DNA from: Endomychus coccineus
Lineage: Eukaryota; Arthropoda; Insecta; Coleoptera; Endomychidae
Assembly: GCA_958510875.1 (NCBI GenBank)
Contig: OY294068.1
Location: forward strand, 21,184,297-21,248,296
Length of the DNA: 64,000 nucleotides
Direction: 5' to 3'
The position numbers were made by a program, and so were the translations under genes. The first letter of the stretch is position 1; each line of letters begins with the position of its first letter. Positions 1-10,126 of the stretch are shown here, in pieces. The notes beneath the pieces were generated by a model. The model had not been told where the DNA came from and did not search any database. It saw only the letters and a program-made list of their open reading frames with translations.

Positions 1-400
1 ACACATGTATGGTAGAAATCTATTGAGAAATAAGGGAAAAGTCTAGCTGCAGCATTGGATATATCCAAAGCATTTGACCGAGTATGGCAACAAGAACTTC
101 TTGTCATATGGTTTGTCACCTCAACTTTGTCGCTTACTATCGAGTTTTCTCTCAGAAAGCTAACTCCATGTGGTATTTGATGGAGTATCATCCGATACAA
201 TGGCTATTAACGCTGGTGTCATACAGGGATCTATCTTGTCACTAACTTTGTTCCTGCTCCGTATCAAGGATCTGTTGAAAGTGACCACTTGTCCCGTCTA
301 CAGCTTTTCAGAGGAACACTGTGTACCTCTTTCTCATCCAGAGCCCCTATAACATCCAATGAAGCCAAAGAAGCGAGACAGAGATGGTTGACGCAAATAA
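1..400 (+). mobile_element. Jockey/CR1-like non-LTR retrotransposon fragment (reverse transcriptase)
   Basis: Broken reverse transcriptase. Around 48-90 one frame reads ALDISKAFDRVW (RT motif A). After a frameshift, 170-352 reads NAGVIQGSILSLTLFLL (the GVPQGS-type motif). The FADD-type motif is mutated to FSEEH. The same family recurs at 1985-2900 (minus) and 18310-20480 (plus), and the first 25 bases match 18311-18335 almost exactly. No intact ORF remains and the 5' part lies outside the window. Confidence 0.75.
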
Positions 401-600
401 TGATCAGTTATGTAGATGATATCAATAAGTGATAATGACTTCAATACTGAAAACATCACAAACTCATTGAAAAGAAAAAATGACTATTTTGTTAAATTCA
501 GTAAGACCTCTTGCATCCTATTTAGAACAGGTAAAAAATATAACATTCCCAAAGTTAATTGTCTGTGGTAATGAGGTCGTCAAATTTCGATGATTTCACG
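400..600 (+). mobile_element. Second, unrelated RT fragment (low confidence)
   Basis: A short stretch reads roughly YVDDIN, then KFSKTSCILFRTGKK, resembling the RT motif C and the following 'N..KT..ilF' segment of another non-LTR element. It is interrupted by stops and directly follows the jockey-like fragment. It could be chance similarity. Confidence 0.3.
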
Positions 601-1393
601 TCCTCTTCCTATTTCGAACAGTCGATTACGTAGAGCGCACGTTTTATGATAGTAGCTTCAGTTAATATGGGATGTTTAGTTGTGAAATTCGTGTAGCTAA
701 GATAGAATTCAGTATAGTTTTGGTGGGCGAGAACAAAGTCTTCCTCGGCAAAGTCCAAGTTCATTCGTTCGTTGACCAATATTATCCGTTGAGAGATAAG
801 CGAATGTTGTAGGATTAGTTTCAACGTTGATATGTCAGGGAACATGATAATGACTTTGAGCGTGCAAGGTTGAGAATTATCAATGTAGGATTATACATAG
901 CAGCACTTCTTGTGTATTATACTTCTCCTATTCATCATCTATACTGCCTGTAACGTACTGGTTTTTCATGAATGGTAGGAATTTGTATTTACAAATTCAC
1001 TGTGTTCAATATTTTGGGAATTTGTCGGAAATTGGGGATGATAAATAAAACAACGTTTTAGATGATTGTGACAAAATCGACGAGTTTATTTTTTTCAAAT
1101 ATGTCGACTACATTGTTAGCCAAAATAAAATTAATAATACTTCAAGGTGGAAAATTAAAAATCGATCATGATGTGTCCAACTGTTTCTAAGTAACCCTGA
1201 TGATCTAGCATGAATACAAGGTATAGTCTCAGTTAGCATTTATGTCAATCATCTTAATATCAATCAATCATGGATTTCTCTAGAAATCAAGAATTATCTG
1301 TGAAAGAGATTTATACAATTTATACAATAATTGAAATTACTCATTCATCTACGTAATTATCTATCACTAATATTTCAATTATTAATTTCATTC

Positions 1394-4300
1394 TTATGCT
1401 TCATCGTAATTCGAATAATCATCCGTTTCTTTCTCTTCGTGATGTCTTCTGAAGTTACCATCAGGATCGTATTTGGCAACTAACTGATCGAAAAGATCCT
1501 CGTGATATTGAAGAATATTACCTAAGACCAGTCCGGCCATATTCTTTTGAGCTTGACTGCATTTCTTGCATTCAGTCGCCAAGGCATCGGGTAGAAGCTC
1601 TGCAATGTAAATTATTGTTTAGTTCAGGGATTAATACATTTGGCGAGTACTTTATATGTAACGACATTCTTCTAAATGTAGTACAGTGATAAAAATTGCA
1701 AATGAAACCTTTTTTCAATTATAAGGGCTATATTCTCAGCATTGAATGACAACTGATTCTCAATACCAATTTCCAAACAATCTTTCTGATACAACTTTAT
1801 TCACCATTTCTATTCTGCCTTGATGACCATGTCTCATAACTTGAAGCCACATCTATGGGATTATTACATTTGGTGTCGATATTGTCTATGTATTAATTAG
1901 GATTGTGTAGGATCACGGGCAGTATATGGCTCCGTAGACAATACGTTTATACTTTGACTAGGTTTGGAAATTATAGGCATAGGGGAATACCTCACTAGGT
2001 GAAGAGTCCCACGATTTCGCTGTTTGATAGAAAAATGAAGTCTGGTAGGAAAAAGTTCGACAGGTCTTGAGCTTTACAGTGAAGGGTTCTAGTCCGCCTA
2101 TCCGAAATCTCTCGTGGTGGAATAACAGACCGACCATGAAAATATCTATAGGAAAGGGAGAGATCTCCCACCTTTCTACGATGTTCTAGAGAGGTCAATG
2201 AACATGTGAGTGTGACATCATAATCAAACGAATAGCTCTCTTCTGGATAGAATCCAAGAGCTTCAGCGTATATTTGGGAGCCGAACTCCAAACATGTGGA
2301 CAGTACTCCAGGACGGGTCGAATCTGTGCTTTGTAGATTATGAGGAGCTGCTGGGATGTAAAGTAGCTCTTGGCACGGAATAGGAAACCAAGTTTTTGTG
2401 AAGCGGTTTCTGCAATGGACCTCACATGATCGTCCCATGAGATGATGCTGTTGGTGGTGATCCCGAGCATTGTTATAGAAGACTTCATAGGAATAGTTGT
2501 ACCTGACATCATCATATTAGGGATTGTGGGATCCGCTTTCCTGGAAAAGACGCAAGCTTGAGTTTTGGTTGCATTAAACTGTACTACGTTTCAAAATCTT
2601 TACCAGATCTCCATTAATTGCGCCAACCTGTCCCTCTCTCACTCATCTGGCTTTATTGAATGGTATAGGGGCTATAGATGAGAAAGCGGTTTGAAGTGTA
2701 CTATCATCTGCAAAGCTGTGGACGTGACAAGTGGTCACTTCCAGCAGATCGTTGATATGTAGCAGAAACAAAGTTGATGCCAAGGCAGATCCCTGTGGTA
2801 CACCAGCGTTGATACTCATTGTATCTGAGGATATTCCGTCAACCACAACATGTATTGATCTATCAGAGACAGAACTAAGTTCGGCTACCGGCTGTATCTG
2901 TTGAACTATTTGTCCTACAGTTTTTGGAAAAATATATCTTTAATGAAAAGGACCCTGAAAAGTCTGTTTAAAATATTTTCCACTCTCAAATTTTCCCGAT
3001 AGAGGGTGTATTTTTAAATCAAAACCGAAAAATTAACATTTCTTCATAAATTCAATAGTGACGGAATGTTTTGTGGATCTGTTTTATATTCCTATATAGA
3101 AACTCCAAAAAAGTATGTTCTTGACATTTCAACCTAACTCCTGAAGTAACCGGTGGGGGAAGGGTGGAATCGTTTGACAGAAAAAGTGCGATAACTCGTG
3201 ATTACGTTAGCAGATTTTGGTCAACTTAGTTTTGACTTCAAGGTATTGGATAACTTAATGCTTATCTGTTAAAATACTCAAGTTTGTGTTCAAATCAGAA
3301 CTGCCAGATGCCGTCATTTAAATACTTAAGTTATTTTCCATGAAAATTGAATGAGAGGCTATATTTTATTTTTTCACCTAGTTGCCCGTAAAAACCACAA
3401 GTCGTTATAATTTTTCATACTTAATTTATGAGTAAAATTATATTTTTTACATATTCTCAAATTTTTCAACGAAATTAAACGTGAAACTAGCAAGCGTCTG
3501 AAACAAAAATATTGTTATCATGAGATAGAAACAAATCGATTGAAGAAGTAATTCTCGAACAGACACTTGACTTTTTTCAAAAAATAACTGCAATAACCTA
3601 TTCAAACAGGTATACTCAATATTGATTTTGTCTATGTATTAAAAAGCGTGTGTGGAACCACGCGAAGTGTGAGTATCTGTAGTCAGTATACCTTTATGCG
3701 TACCCAGATGTTTTGGCCAAGACTTAAGAACGTGTCTATATACATATAGGACAATGATAACGGATGAAGGAATGATTCAATGGAGATGTCATATGTTGGT
3801 CACCTTTTTTTAGTAAACTAGAAGGTGTCTGGGAATTCATAGGCCTAACTTCATGAGATGATTATACACAAAATAGTTTCGGCTGAAATTCTACAGAATT
3901 ATCAACAAGTCCACCTCACCGTTACGCCTTTCAAGTGTGGAACTTATACACTAGACTTCACACCATTAGTTATGTTTTTGGGTGCTCATTTAAAATGTGT
4001 TGTGTAAAACACCAAACCAGAAAACATAGTGCAACTGAGGAAGAGGATCACAAAGCAATGTCGGACCATATCAGAGGAAACATTACGGAATGTTCTTCGG
4101 GAATATGGAAGTTGACTGTCCCATTGTTTACAAAATAGCGGAAACCATTTTGAACATTTGTTAAAATAATGAAATTGTCAATTTTATCGTGAATGCGTCA
4201 GAACTCAAAGTTTAAAGATTGAAATACACAATACTTTGTACCGACTGCTTGAATTTAAAAAAACCAACATTTGAAATGAAGGTAATCAAATGACCTTCCC

Positions 4301-5000
4301 AGCAAGGTATCATTCAATCCACCTTTCCATTTGTGATTTACATGAGGTTGGGCCTAGGGGATGATTCAACCACTCCTAAAACTACATCAAAATATGCCCC
4401 CTTGCAATTATCGGAACGGGTTTCTGCATTTTGTAATATCTATTCTCGTTCTGGAATTATTATAGCCCATTGCTCGTTTCCAAGTTGTCACCTGTATATA
4501 TTCTACTATACTTTGCAATATAGTATTCATAAAATATGGTTATTAAGCGAGATAACGAGATCACTAGCATGTTGATGAATTTCCACCACATTTGATGTTA
4601 AGATGATAATGTGTGTAAATTAAATAAGCGATAAAGTTAATCACATGAATAACATTCTCACTGTCACAAAATCTACATCATTTTTCTAGGATAATCTCTT
4701 AAGATAAGTTTGCAATATAAAAGGGAATAGGCCATACACTATATTTAGAATAAAGTACTCACCCTTCAGAAGTTTCCCTTCTGCTGTACATGGTCCTTTC
4801 TCCAATAAACAATTCACGTAGCTAATCAGTAATCGTTTACTATTGAGAATGTGCTTCACATCTATGTTATCATACTTAGTAGTGTATTTATCTATTTCTC
4901 TCACCGAACGATTGACAGATGCCGTCGCGATTGTTTCCGGTTGATCCAATATCAATGTAAAGAAAACAATAGCACAAAGTATAGATGAGAAATCTTTCAT
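1394..5000 (-). CDS. CSP: Chemosensory protein CSP-A (OS-D/A10 family), two exons
   Basis: Exon 1 is 4763-5000 and exon 2 is 1394-1599, both on the minus strand. The donor is AAG G|GTGAGT and the acceptor TTGCAG|AG, giving a phase-1 intron of about 3.2 kb and a 147-residue protein. A hydrophobic signal peptide covers about residues 1-27. The mature part has the family hallmark YTTKYDNID, then C-x6-C (CLLEKGPC), 18 residues, C-x2-C (CKKC), and [12 protein letters not shown] near the end. Family members are small secreted alpha-helical proteins with two local disulfides that bind hydrophobic ligands; the ligand here is unknown. Unusual points are a long N-terminal segment before YTTKYDN and an acidic tail ([14 protein letters not shown]) in place of the usual basic end. 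The intron holds a minus-strand LINE fragment. No frame breaks, so probably functional. Confidence 0.93.
1985..2900 (-). mobile_element. Jockey/CR1-like LINE fragment (RT domain to 3' part)
   Basis: Minus-strand frames read [20 protein letters not shown] and [11 protein letters not shown] (2643-2846). Next comes [14 protein letters not shown] with [20 protein letters not shown] (2195-2515), then [21 protein letters not shown] (1995-2438 frame). The frames are offset by indels, so this is a dead copy. It lies in the CSP-A intron, in the same orientation as the host gene. Confidence 0.8.
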
Positions 5001-5457
5001 TTTCTGTTTGTGATTGTGCCACCAGTTAAAACAGTTTCTTTATGATGCTGAATGACTCCAATTGCATCCAGTCAGCATCAATTAAACTGGATTTCAAGGT
5101 GGACTACCCTGTCGACCAACGAAAAAAGCGTTTCCTGACGTGTAATTAATATACTCACGAAAGAAACCGTCTCGAAAATAATAATTCTAAAATGCTTAGA
5201 GAACAATCTGCGATGATTACCGAGGTTGAATTATTAAAAACTTGTTTTCGTCGAGGTGTCACTTTGTTACTAAGCTATCAGGATAATGTGATTTTAACGA
5301 GCAAATCATTATCGTCTGTAATATTACGTCAAAATTGAGATTTTTTGGAAGAGTATATTATTCAACATCATCAATAATGCAGTGGCGTACATAACTCCAA
5401 GGTGTAGTAGCGGTAGAAAAGAATTATCTCTTTCTTCAAAGTAGGAAGATTGGTTTC

Positions 5458-6395
5458 ACCAAAGTGTGAGTTCATAATTGATATTGATATTAATGTTTAA
5501 TTCTCACAATCCATTTTTTGGTGTAGATTCGTACTACCAGGTTTCGAGGTCAATTATTACACCTCATCCTCAGGTATATATAAAGCATGACTGTGAAGAA
5601 AAATGTATTAATATTTTTCAAAACATAATTTGATCAAACTATTGTTTTTCAATAAATAATATTGTAAATTGTTGATTGTTACTGACATTCAATATATGAA
5701 ATTATTTATAATCATATGGCTTCTTTTCCAGATAATTAAAGTTTATATGTAAAATTTCATTTTTGATTTATATAATATACATGTTAGGCAGTTGAAATTC
5801 AGGAATCTACAAAATAGTTATTCTAGTGGTGAGAAATATGTAGCTTCAGATGACAAATTGGTGAAAAATTATTAAAAAACTTATTATAAAAAAAGATGTT
5901 TTGAATGTTTGATATTTATGCAATTATAAGGAATTGATGATATTTAGTGATGAAACCATATGATTTCAGTAGAGAGAACTTTGAATTTTCAGTAGAAAAT
6001 AGTTTCCTGTAAAATGACAAAATTATTATAATATTGATTATTGTCAAAACTTTAAATTAGATTATTTGCTGTAAAAATTGGGTTATAGTTCAAAGCGATT
6101 TGTGTGTTTAGTGTTATTAATTCTTTATTTTTAAAAGATTTATGCATTTCTAAAAGTTCTAAATTGTTAAGGTATAATCCTTGGAAGCTGTTTGTAGAAT
6201 TTTGAAATTTGTTTCAGGGTTAAATTTATAATTATTTTCTAAAAGATGGTTAGCAAAGTGACAAGCATGACAAGAATCACATGTTAATTCGTATATTACA
6301 ATTTTTTTTCTCCATTTTATCTATTTTATTCATTCGGATCACATGTTAATTGGTACATTCTACTTTTTTCCATTTTATCTATTGAATAACACTTT
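5458..6395 (-). mobile_element. Penelope-like element fragment, family II (GIY-YIG C-terminus plus terminal cassette)
   Basis: On the minus strand about 6305-6052 reads VIYELTCDSCHACHFANHLL, then KFNPETNFKILQTASK, and after a one-base frameshift LNNLELLEMHKSFKNKELIT...LNTQIALNY to a stop at 6052. This resembles the start and end of the GIY-YIG endonuclease domain of Penelope-like retroelements, with the middle deleted. About 480 bp downstream the minus strand carries CTGAGGATGAGG...CCTCGAAAC (5541-5573), then GTAGTACGAATC and AATGGATTGTGAG. The last part recurs at 56195-56520. The assignment rests on motif recognition. Confidence 0.6.
6276..6395. repeat. Imperfect 62-bp tandem duplication
   Basis: The block starting ATCACATGTTAATTCGTA at 6276 is repeated from 6338 as ATCACATGTTAATTGGTA, each followed by a T-rich run and CCATTTTATCTATT. 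It duplicates the segment of the Penelope-like ORF encoding the LTCD motif. Confidence 0.75.
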
Positions 6396-6439
6396 TGAAA
6401 ACTCAGTACGGAAGAATATCTAGGTAATTTAGAAAATAC

Positions 6440-6603
6440 GGAAATGTATAAGAGGAAAAGCAATTTATTAAATTCCGATTTATCTCCAGCTGAGAGTGGT
6501 AACATCTGGTTTCCATTATTACTGGCAAATAGTATTTAAACAGACATATCTTGATTAATAATTTAGTTTACTCTGATGATGGCTACTTGATAACCGAGAG
6601 GTC
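6440..6603 (+). mobile_element. Penelope-like element family I, 3' fragment (copy A)
   Basis: 6442-6500 reads EMYKRKSNLLNSDLSPAESG, a LINE-unlike C-terminus shared with copies at 14.7, 25.4 and 37.9 kb. It is followed by TTTAGTTTACTCTGATGATG with an imperfect hairpin (6573-6600). In the other copies the cassette continues into CAGTACTTCAACAGTAT; here it stops at GGTC and joins an (ATC)n run. Confidence 0.6.
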
Positions 6604-6700
6604 TTCATCATCATCATCATCATCATCAATTGAGGGGAGGGGTGATAGAACCCCAGATGCACTTAGGCCACTTAGTTGGGCTTCCCCCGTACTTTAAAAG
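6604..6700 (-). mobile_element. 3' tail of an RNase H-type LINE with (GAT)n end
   Basis: On the minus strand the piece ends in a (GATGAT)n tract (plus-strand ATC repeats at 6606-6628) preceded by CCCCTCCCCTCAATTG. The same tail sequence occurs at 7047-7110, the 3' end of the longer LINE at 7020-9860. Confidence 0.6.
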
Positions 6701-8582
6701 TAGATAGTAGACTAATATATAAACAAAGTTTGCATGACCGCTGCATACGTCATACTTACAATTTAGACTTGCTTTAATTCCATCTTGCTTGGTTAAATTG
6801 ATGTTTCACCTACAATGCAGTTAAAATATATAATTCTAAGTATACCCCAGCGTTCAGAACCGGTTCAGACAAGAGAAAACTTAAATCGACGCTACTGGTC
6901 TTACAAAAAGTTTGCTATATATTGCAATTTGTGGAGTATTTTATTTCCTATTACATGAATCTATTTCTTTTCTCTGTAACAAACTTTAGATTATTACAAT
7001 ATTATTTTTTCTCCTTTTCCTGATGATGGTTACTTGGTAGCCGAAAGGTCCTCATCATCACCATCAACAATTGAAGGGAGGGGGCTTGGCCCCTAGATAC
7101 AATTGAACCACATAGTTCGACTCATTGGCAGTTTCTTTCCCTCCTCTTCATTTTCTACATATAGGATAATCAGCGGTGTTTGTTAAGTAACCCGTTAGGA
7201 TTCCAGTCATCTCTCTGATATCCCCTTTGTTTGGAGAAAGGAGTTTCTTTGAGAGCCTAACCACAGGCTCTTTGATAAAGAGTTTGGCCTACCACATACG
7301 TGGTGATTCTCGCCACAATTCAGACCACTCTTTGTTCAACATGACTAGAAGGGCAAGAATCCCCACGTAATTTGATAAAACGACCATTGAGTCCGATCCG
7401 ACAGGAGCACCAGACATCTTCGTCGGCCATTTCCTCCAACTCCACTGTGTTCAAGGACCCAGATGACTTGAACATTATTTTTCTTTGCTAGCTCAGCCAG
7501 TGTATCCATGCACTCTTTTACAAGCTTTGACGTGACTTTAAGTGACTTGAGAGCTCCTAAGGCCGAAGGACTGTATGTGCAGATATATATGCGCCTAATT
7601 ACATATTTTTTTTGCAGGTTTTCTATGGCGCAAGTAAATATTGCCTAGTCCTCTGCCTGAAAACCCGTGCTCTAAGCGCTTAGGATCACTGAGATAGTAG
7701 CCTCTGGCCTTTTTATGTACACTCCCGCTCCAGAAGTCTGACCCACCTTGGATCTGTCTGTGAAACATACTAGTCCACCTGGTGGCGGTAGGGCGAAAGT
7801 TTCGTTGCTCCAATCTCCTCTATCAGGGATGAAGATTTTGGGACAAGTGAGACGTATAGTTGGAATCATGCTATTTCGCCTCATTTCTAGTATGGGACAT
7901 TTATTTATTGCCTCACTCAAAATTGCCGAGTGTCCAAGGGAGTAGTGCATTTTGGTCCAGTGACCTAGGTCCTGTAACTCATAGACCGTTCTCATGGCTA
8001 CAGCATTTATATATAATCTGCGGGACCTTCAAGAGCTGTCGTTGGAGAAGACCTCATACCACTCAGTATACCTACCTATGCAAGCAGCTGAGGTCGGTTC
8101 AAAGGACGCTGGGACATACCAATTCACCACAAGACCAGAGCACAGGTGAAAATAGGCCAGATCACAGCGGTATAGATCCAATAAAGGATCTTTGACTGTA
8201 ATGCCCATGTGCTGCTGGAAGCTCTCCTGCAAGCCCCGAAGGACGCAGAGGCCTTCCTTTCTCGATATTGGAGATGTTTGTGCCTTGTCAGCTTAGAGTC
8301 TTGAATTACTCCCAGAAATTTCACCGATCCTTTGAGCTGCAGAACCTTGCCAGAGAAAGCAATCTCTGGCAGTGTGGCCAGCTTACGTTTCCTGGTAAAC
8401 AGTACAATTTACGTTTTGTCAAGGTTGACCTTGAGCTCTTCGATGCATCACCAGCGATCCACCATGCTGAGCAGTGTGTTTTGCAGCTCGCGCAGAATCC
8501 CCAAGTGCCGAACGAAGGTGACACCAACCAAGTCATCGGCATAGGCTTGTGCTTAAAACCCTGCCTCTTTCAATTCCTCCAA

Positions 8583-9607
8583 GGGGCCCGGTAAATCAGT
8601 GGTAGAAGCATGCATCTTCTTATCACTGCGGATTCGCATCTCAGCGACTGCCTAATTTTTCCGATGGCCCGAGAAAGTGGTGAGGCAAGATACAATGGAC
8701 CGTTATGTTCATGTATGTCACTAAGAGAATTTCGAAAAAACTATACTTTTTCTCAAGAATCGCTAAGCAATTATCTATTAATTCAAGAATAACAGTATAT
8801 CGGTCGATCTTACTACCTCATTTTGATTTTTGTGCAACTTTATTATACCAATTCAATTTAAATAAAATGACAAAGCTACAAAAATTACAAAATAGAGGCA
8901 TGAGGATCTTTTTAAGCTGTAATCGCTATACTCCTATCTCAAGGATGTTGAATACATTTCAATGGCTTCCTGTTACAAAACGACTTTTCTTGCTAACGAT
9001 GATATTCATTTACAAAATATTACACAATGAAGCACCTTCTTATTTTCTTGAATATGTTAATTTCCAACATGAGATTCACCATCATTTCACCCGAAATAGG
9101 AACAACATACTTGTACCAAGGGTACAATTATCAAATACAAGAAATTCTTTGTTTTTGAAAGGAATGATAGAGTTCAATAATCTTCCTCATTATATTAAAT
9201 CTAGTGAATCTTGTAAGATACACCAACTATTGACACATATTAAAGAGCTAAATTAGATTTACTCTTTTATGTTATAATGTTTTTCTTATTCTAAGATTAA
9301 TTAATACCTACTTTATTGCTAATTCAATGTTTAATTCAGAATTGATATAGTTATATTATTATATATTAGTATTATTGTATATTAGGGAAACCTATGTCAA
9401 ATAAATATTTCTACTTCTTCTTCTTAGGCCTAAGTGTCATCGAGACTACCCTGGTTGCAGATTCGAGCCTAGCACACGAGGTGGAGTGTATATCTGAGGT
9501 GATTAAATTCAGACTCAGAGACTCCCACACTATCTTGTGGGATGTTACAGGCTCATAAGGTGCCCATAAAGGGTTCAAACCACCTCCCAACAAATGAAAA
9601 AAAAAGC
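8583..9607 (+). mobile_element. tRNA-derived SINE with 8-bp target duplication, itself split by a LINE 3' end
   Basis: The insertion is bounded by TCCTCCAA at 8575-8582 and again at 9608-9615. The 5' head GGGCCCGGTAAATCAGTGG with TCAGTGGTAGAAGC (box A-like) and GGATTCGCATC (box B-like, about 8630) resembles a tRNA gene. The 3' end is a short A-rich run (9594-9606). The interior 8700-9425 is a separate LINE fragment, so the SINE proper is about 8583-8700 plus 9426-9607. The copy disrupts the LINE described at 7020-9860. Confidence 0.6.
8700..9425 (+). mobile_element. 5'-truncated LINE, C-terminal RT region with open frame
   Basis: 8705-9256 is an uninterrupted 183-codon frame. It contains SRITVYRSILLPHFDFCATL, KLQKLQNRGMRIFLSCNR, NTFQWLPVTKRLFLLTMIFI and YKILHNEAPSYF, the post-RT region typical of CR1/L2/Rex-like LINEs. 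AT-rich 3' UTR follows and ends in CAAATAAATATTTCTACTTC with TTC repeats. The open frame suggests a younger insertion than its neighbours. Confidence 0.7.
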
Positions 9608-10126
9608 TCCTCCAAAAGTCCATCGTCTACAAGACACCACAGAAGTAGAGATAGGACACCTCCTTGTGGGCAGCCTTTTGAAGCGGTGGTTTGTACAACG
9701 TAGTTTCTCATTTATAGTGATAATGAGAATCAAACACATCCTTCATCCACAGAATTGTCTTCAATATCTCCGAAATGTTAGCCTCGTCCGAATAACTTGT
9801 ATCCGACTTAGTCATTCTAAGATTTCGAACTTCAAACTATAACTTGTTATGTGACTCTTAGTAATCAAGTAATGACGTTAATTTATTTTAAATCTCCAAT
9901 GTGCATTTACAGGTAATTTGTCACAACCTCCGGTACTAGAAGCAAACTTCCTTGAGCTCAATCAAAGTAATTCAAAATGAATGATGCTGTTCTAGGGTTA
10001 GATTGAAGTAAAACTAAGTTGCAATAGCCAATAAAATATAATTATGAAACGTCAATTATTTACCATAAAAACATGCTTGAATTATTATTTATAATCTGTG
10101 AAAATTGGATAATATGAAACCATTTA

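Larger units (their letters stand above)
7020..9860 (-). mobile_element. RNase H-bearing I/Loa-like non-LTR retrotransposon, interrupted and degenerate
   Basis: In minus-strand order: GCPQGGVLSLLLWCLVDD (RT, about 9690-9620), AYADDLVGVTF (about 8550-8515), KFLGVIQDSKL and WIYTAVIWPIFTCALVLW (8124-8324), then an RNase H start GGLVCFTDRSKVGQTSGAGV (7672-7790). A later part (about 7500-7380) resembles the RNase H end, and a (GAT)n-type 3' tail lies at 7047-7070. Frameshifts and stops are frequent, so it is dead. An insertion at 8583-9607 splits the RT between LEEL and KEAGF. RNase H plus RT suggests the I or Loa group; the exact clade is not resolved. Confidence 0.78.

Noticed and set aside
609..845. 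78-codon minus-strand frame
   Set aside because: No motif, and it lies between decayed retroelement sequences. Length alone is not evidence.
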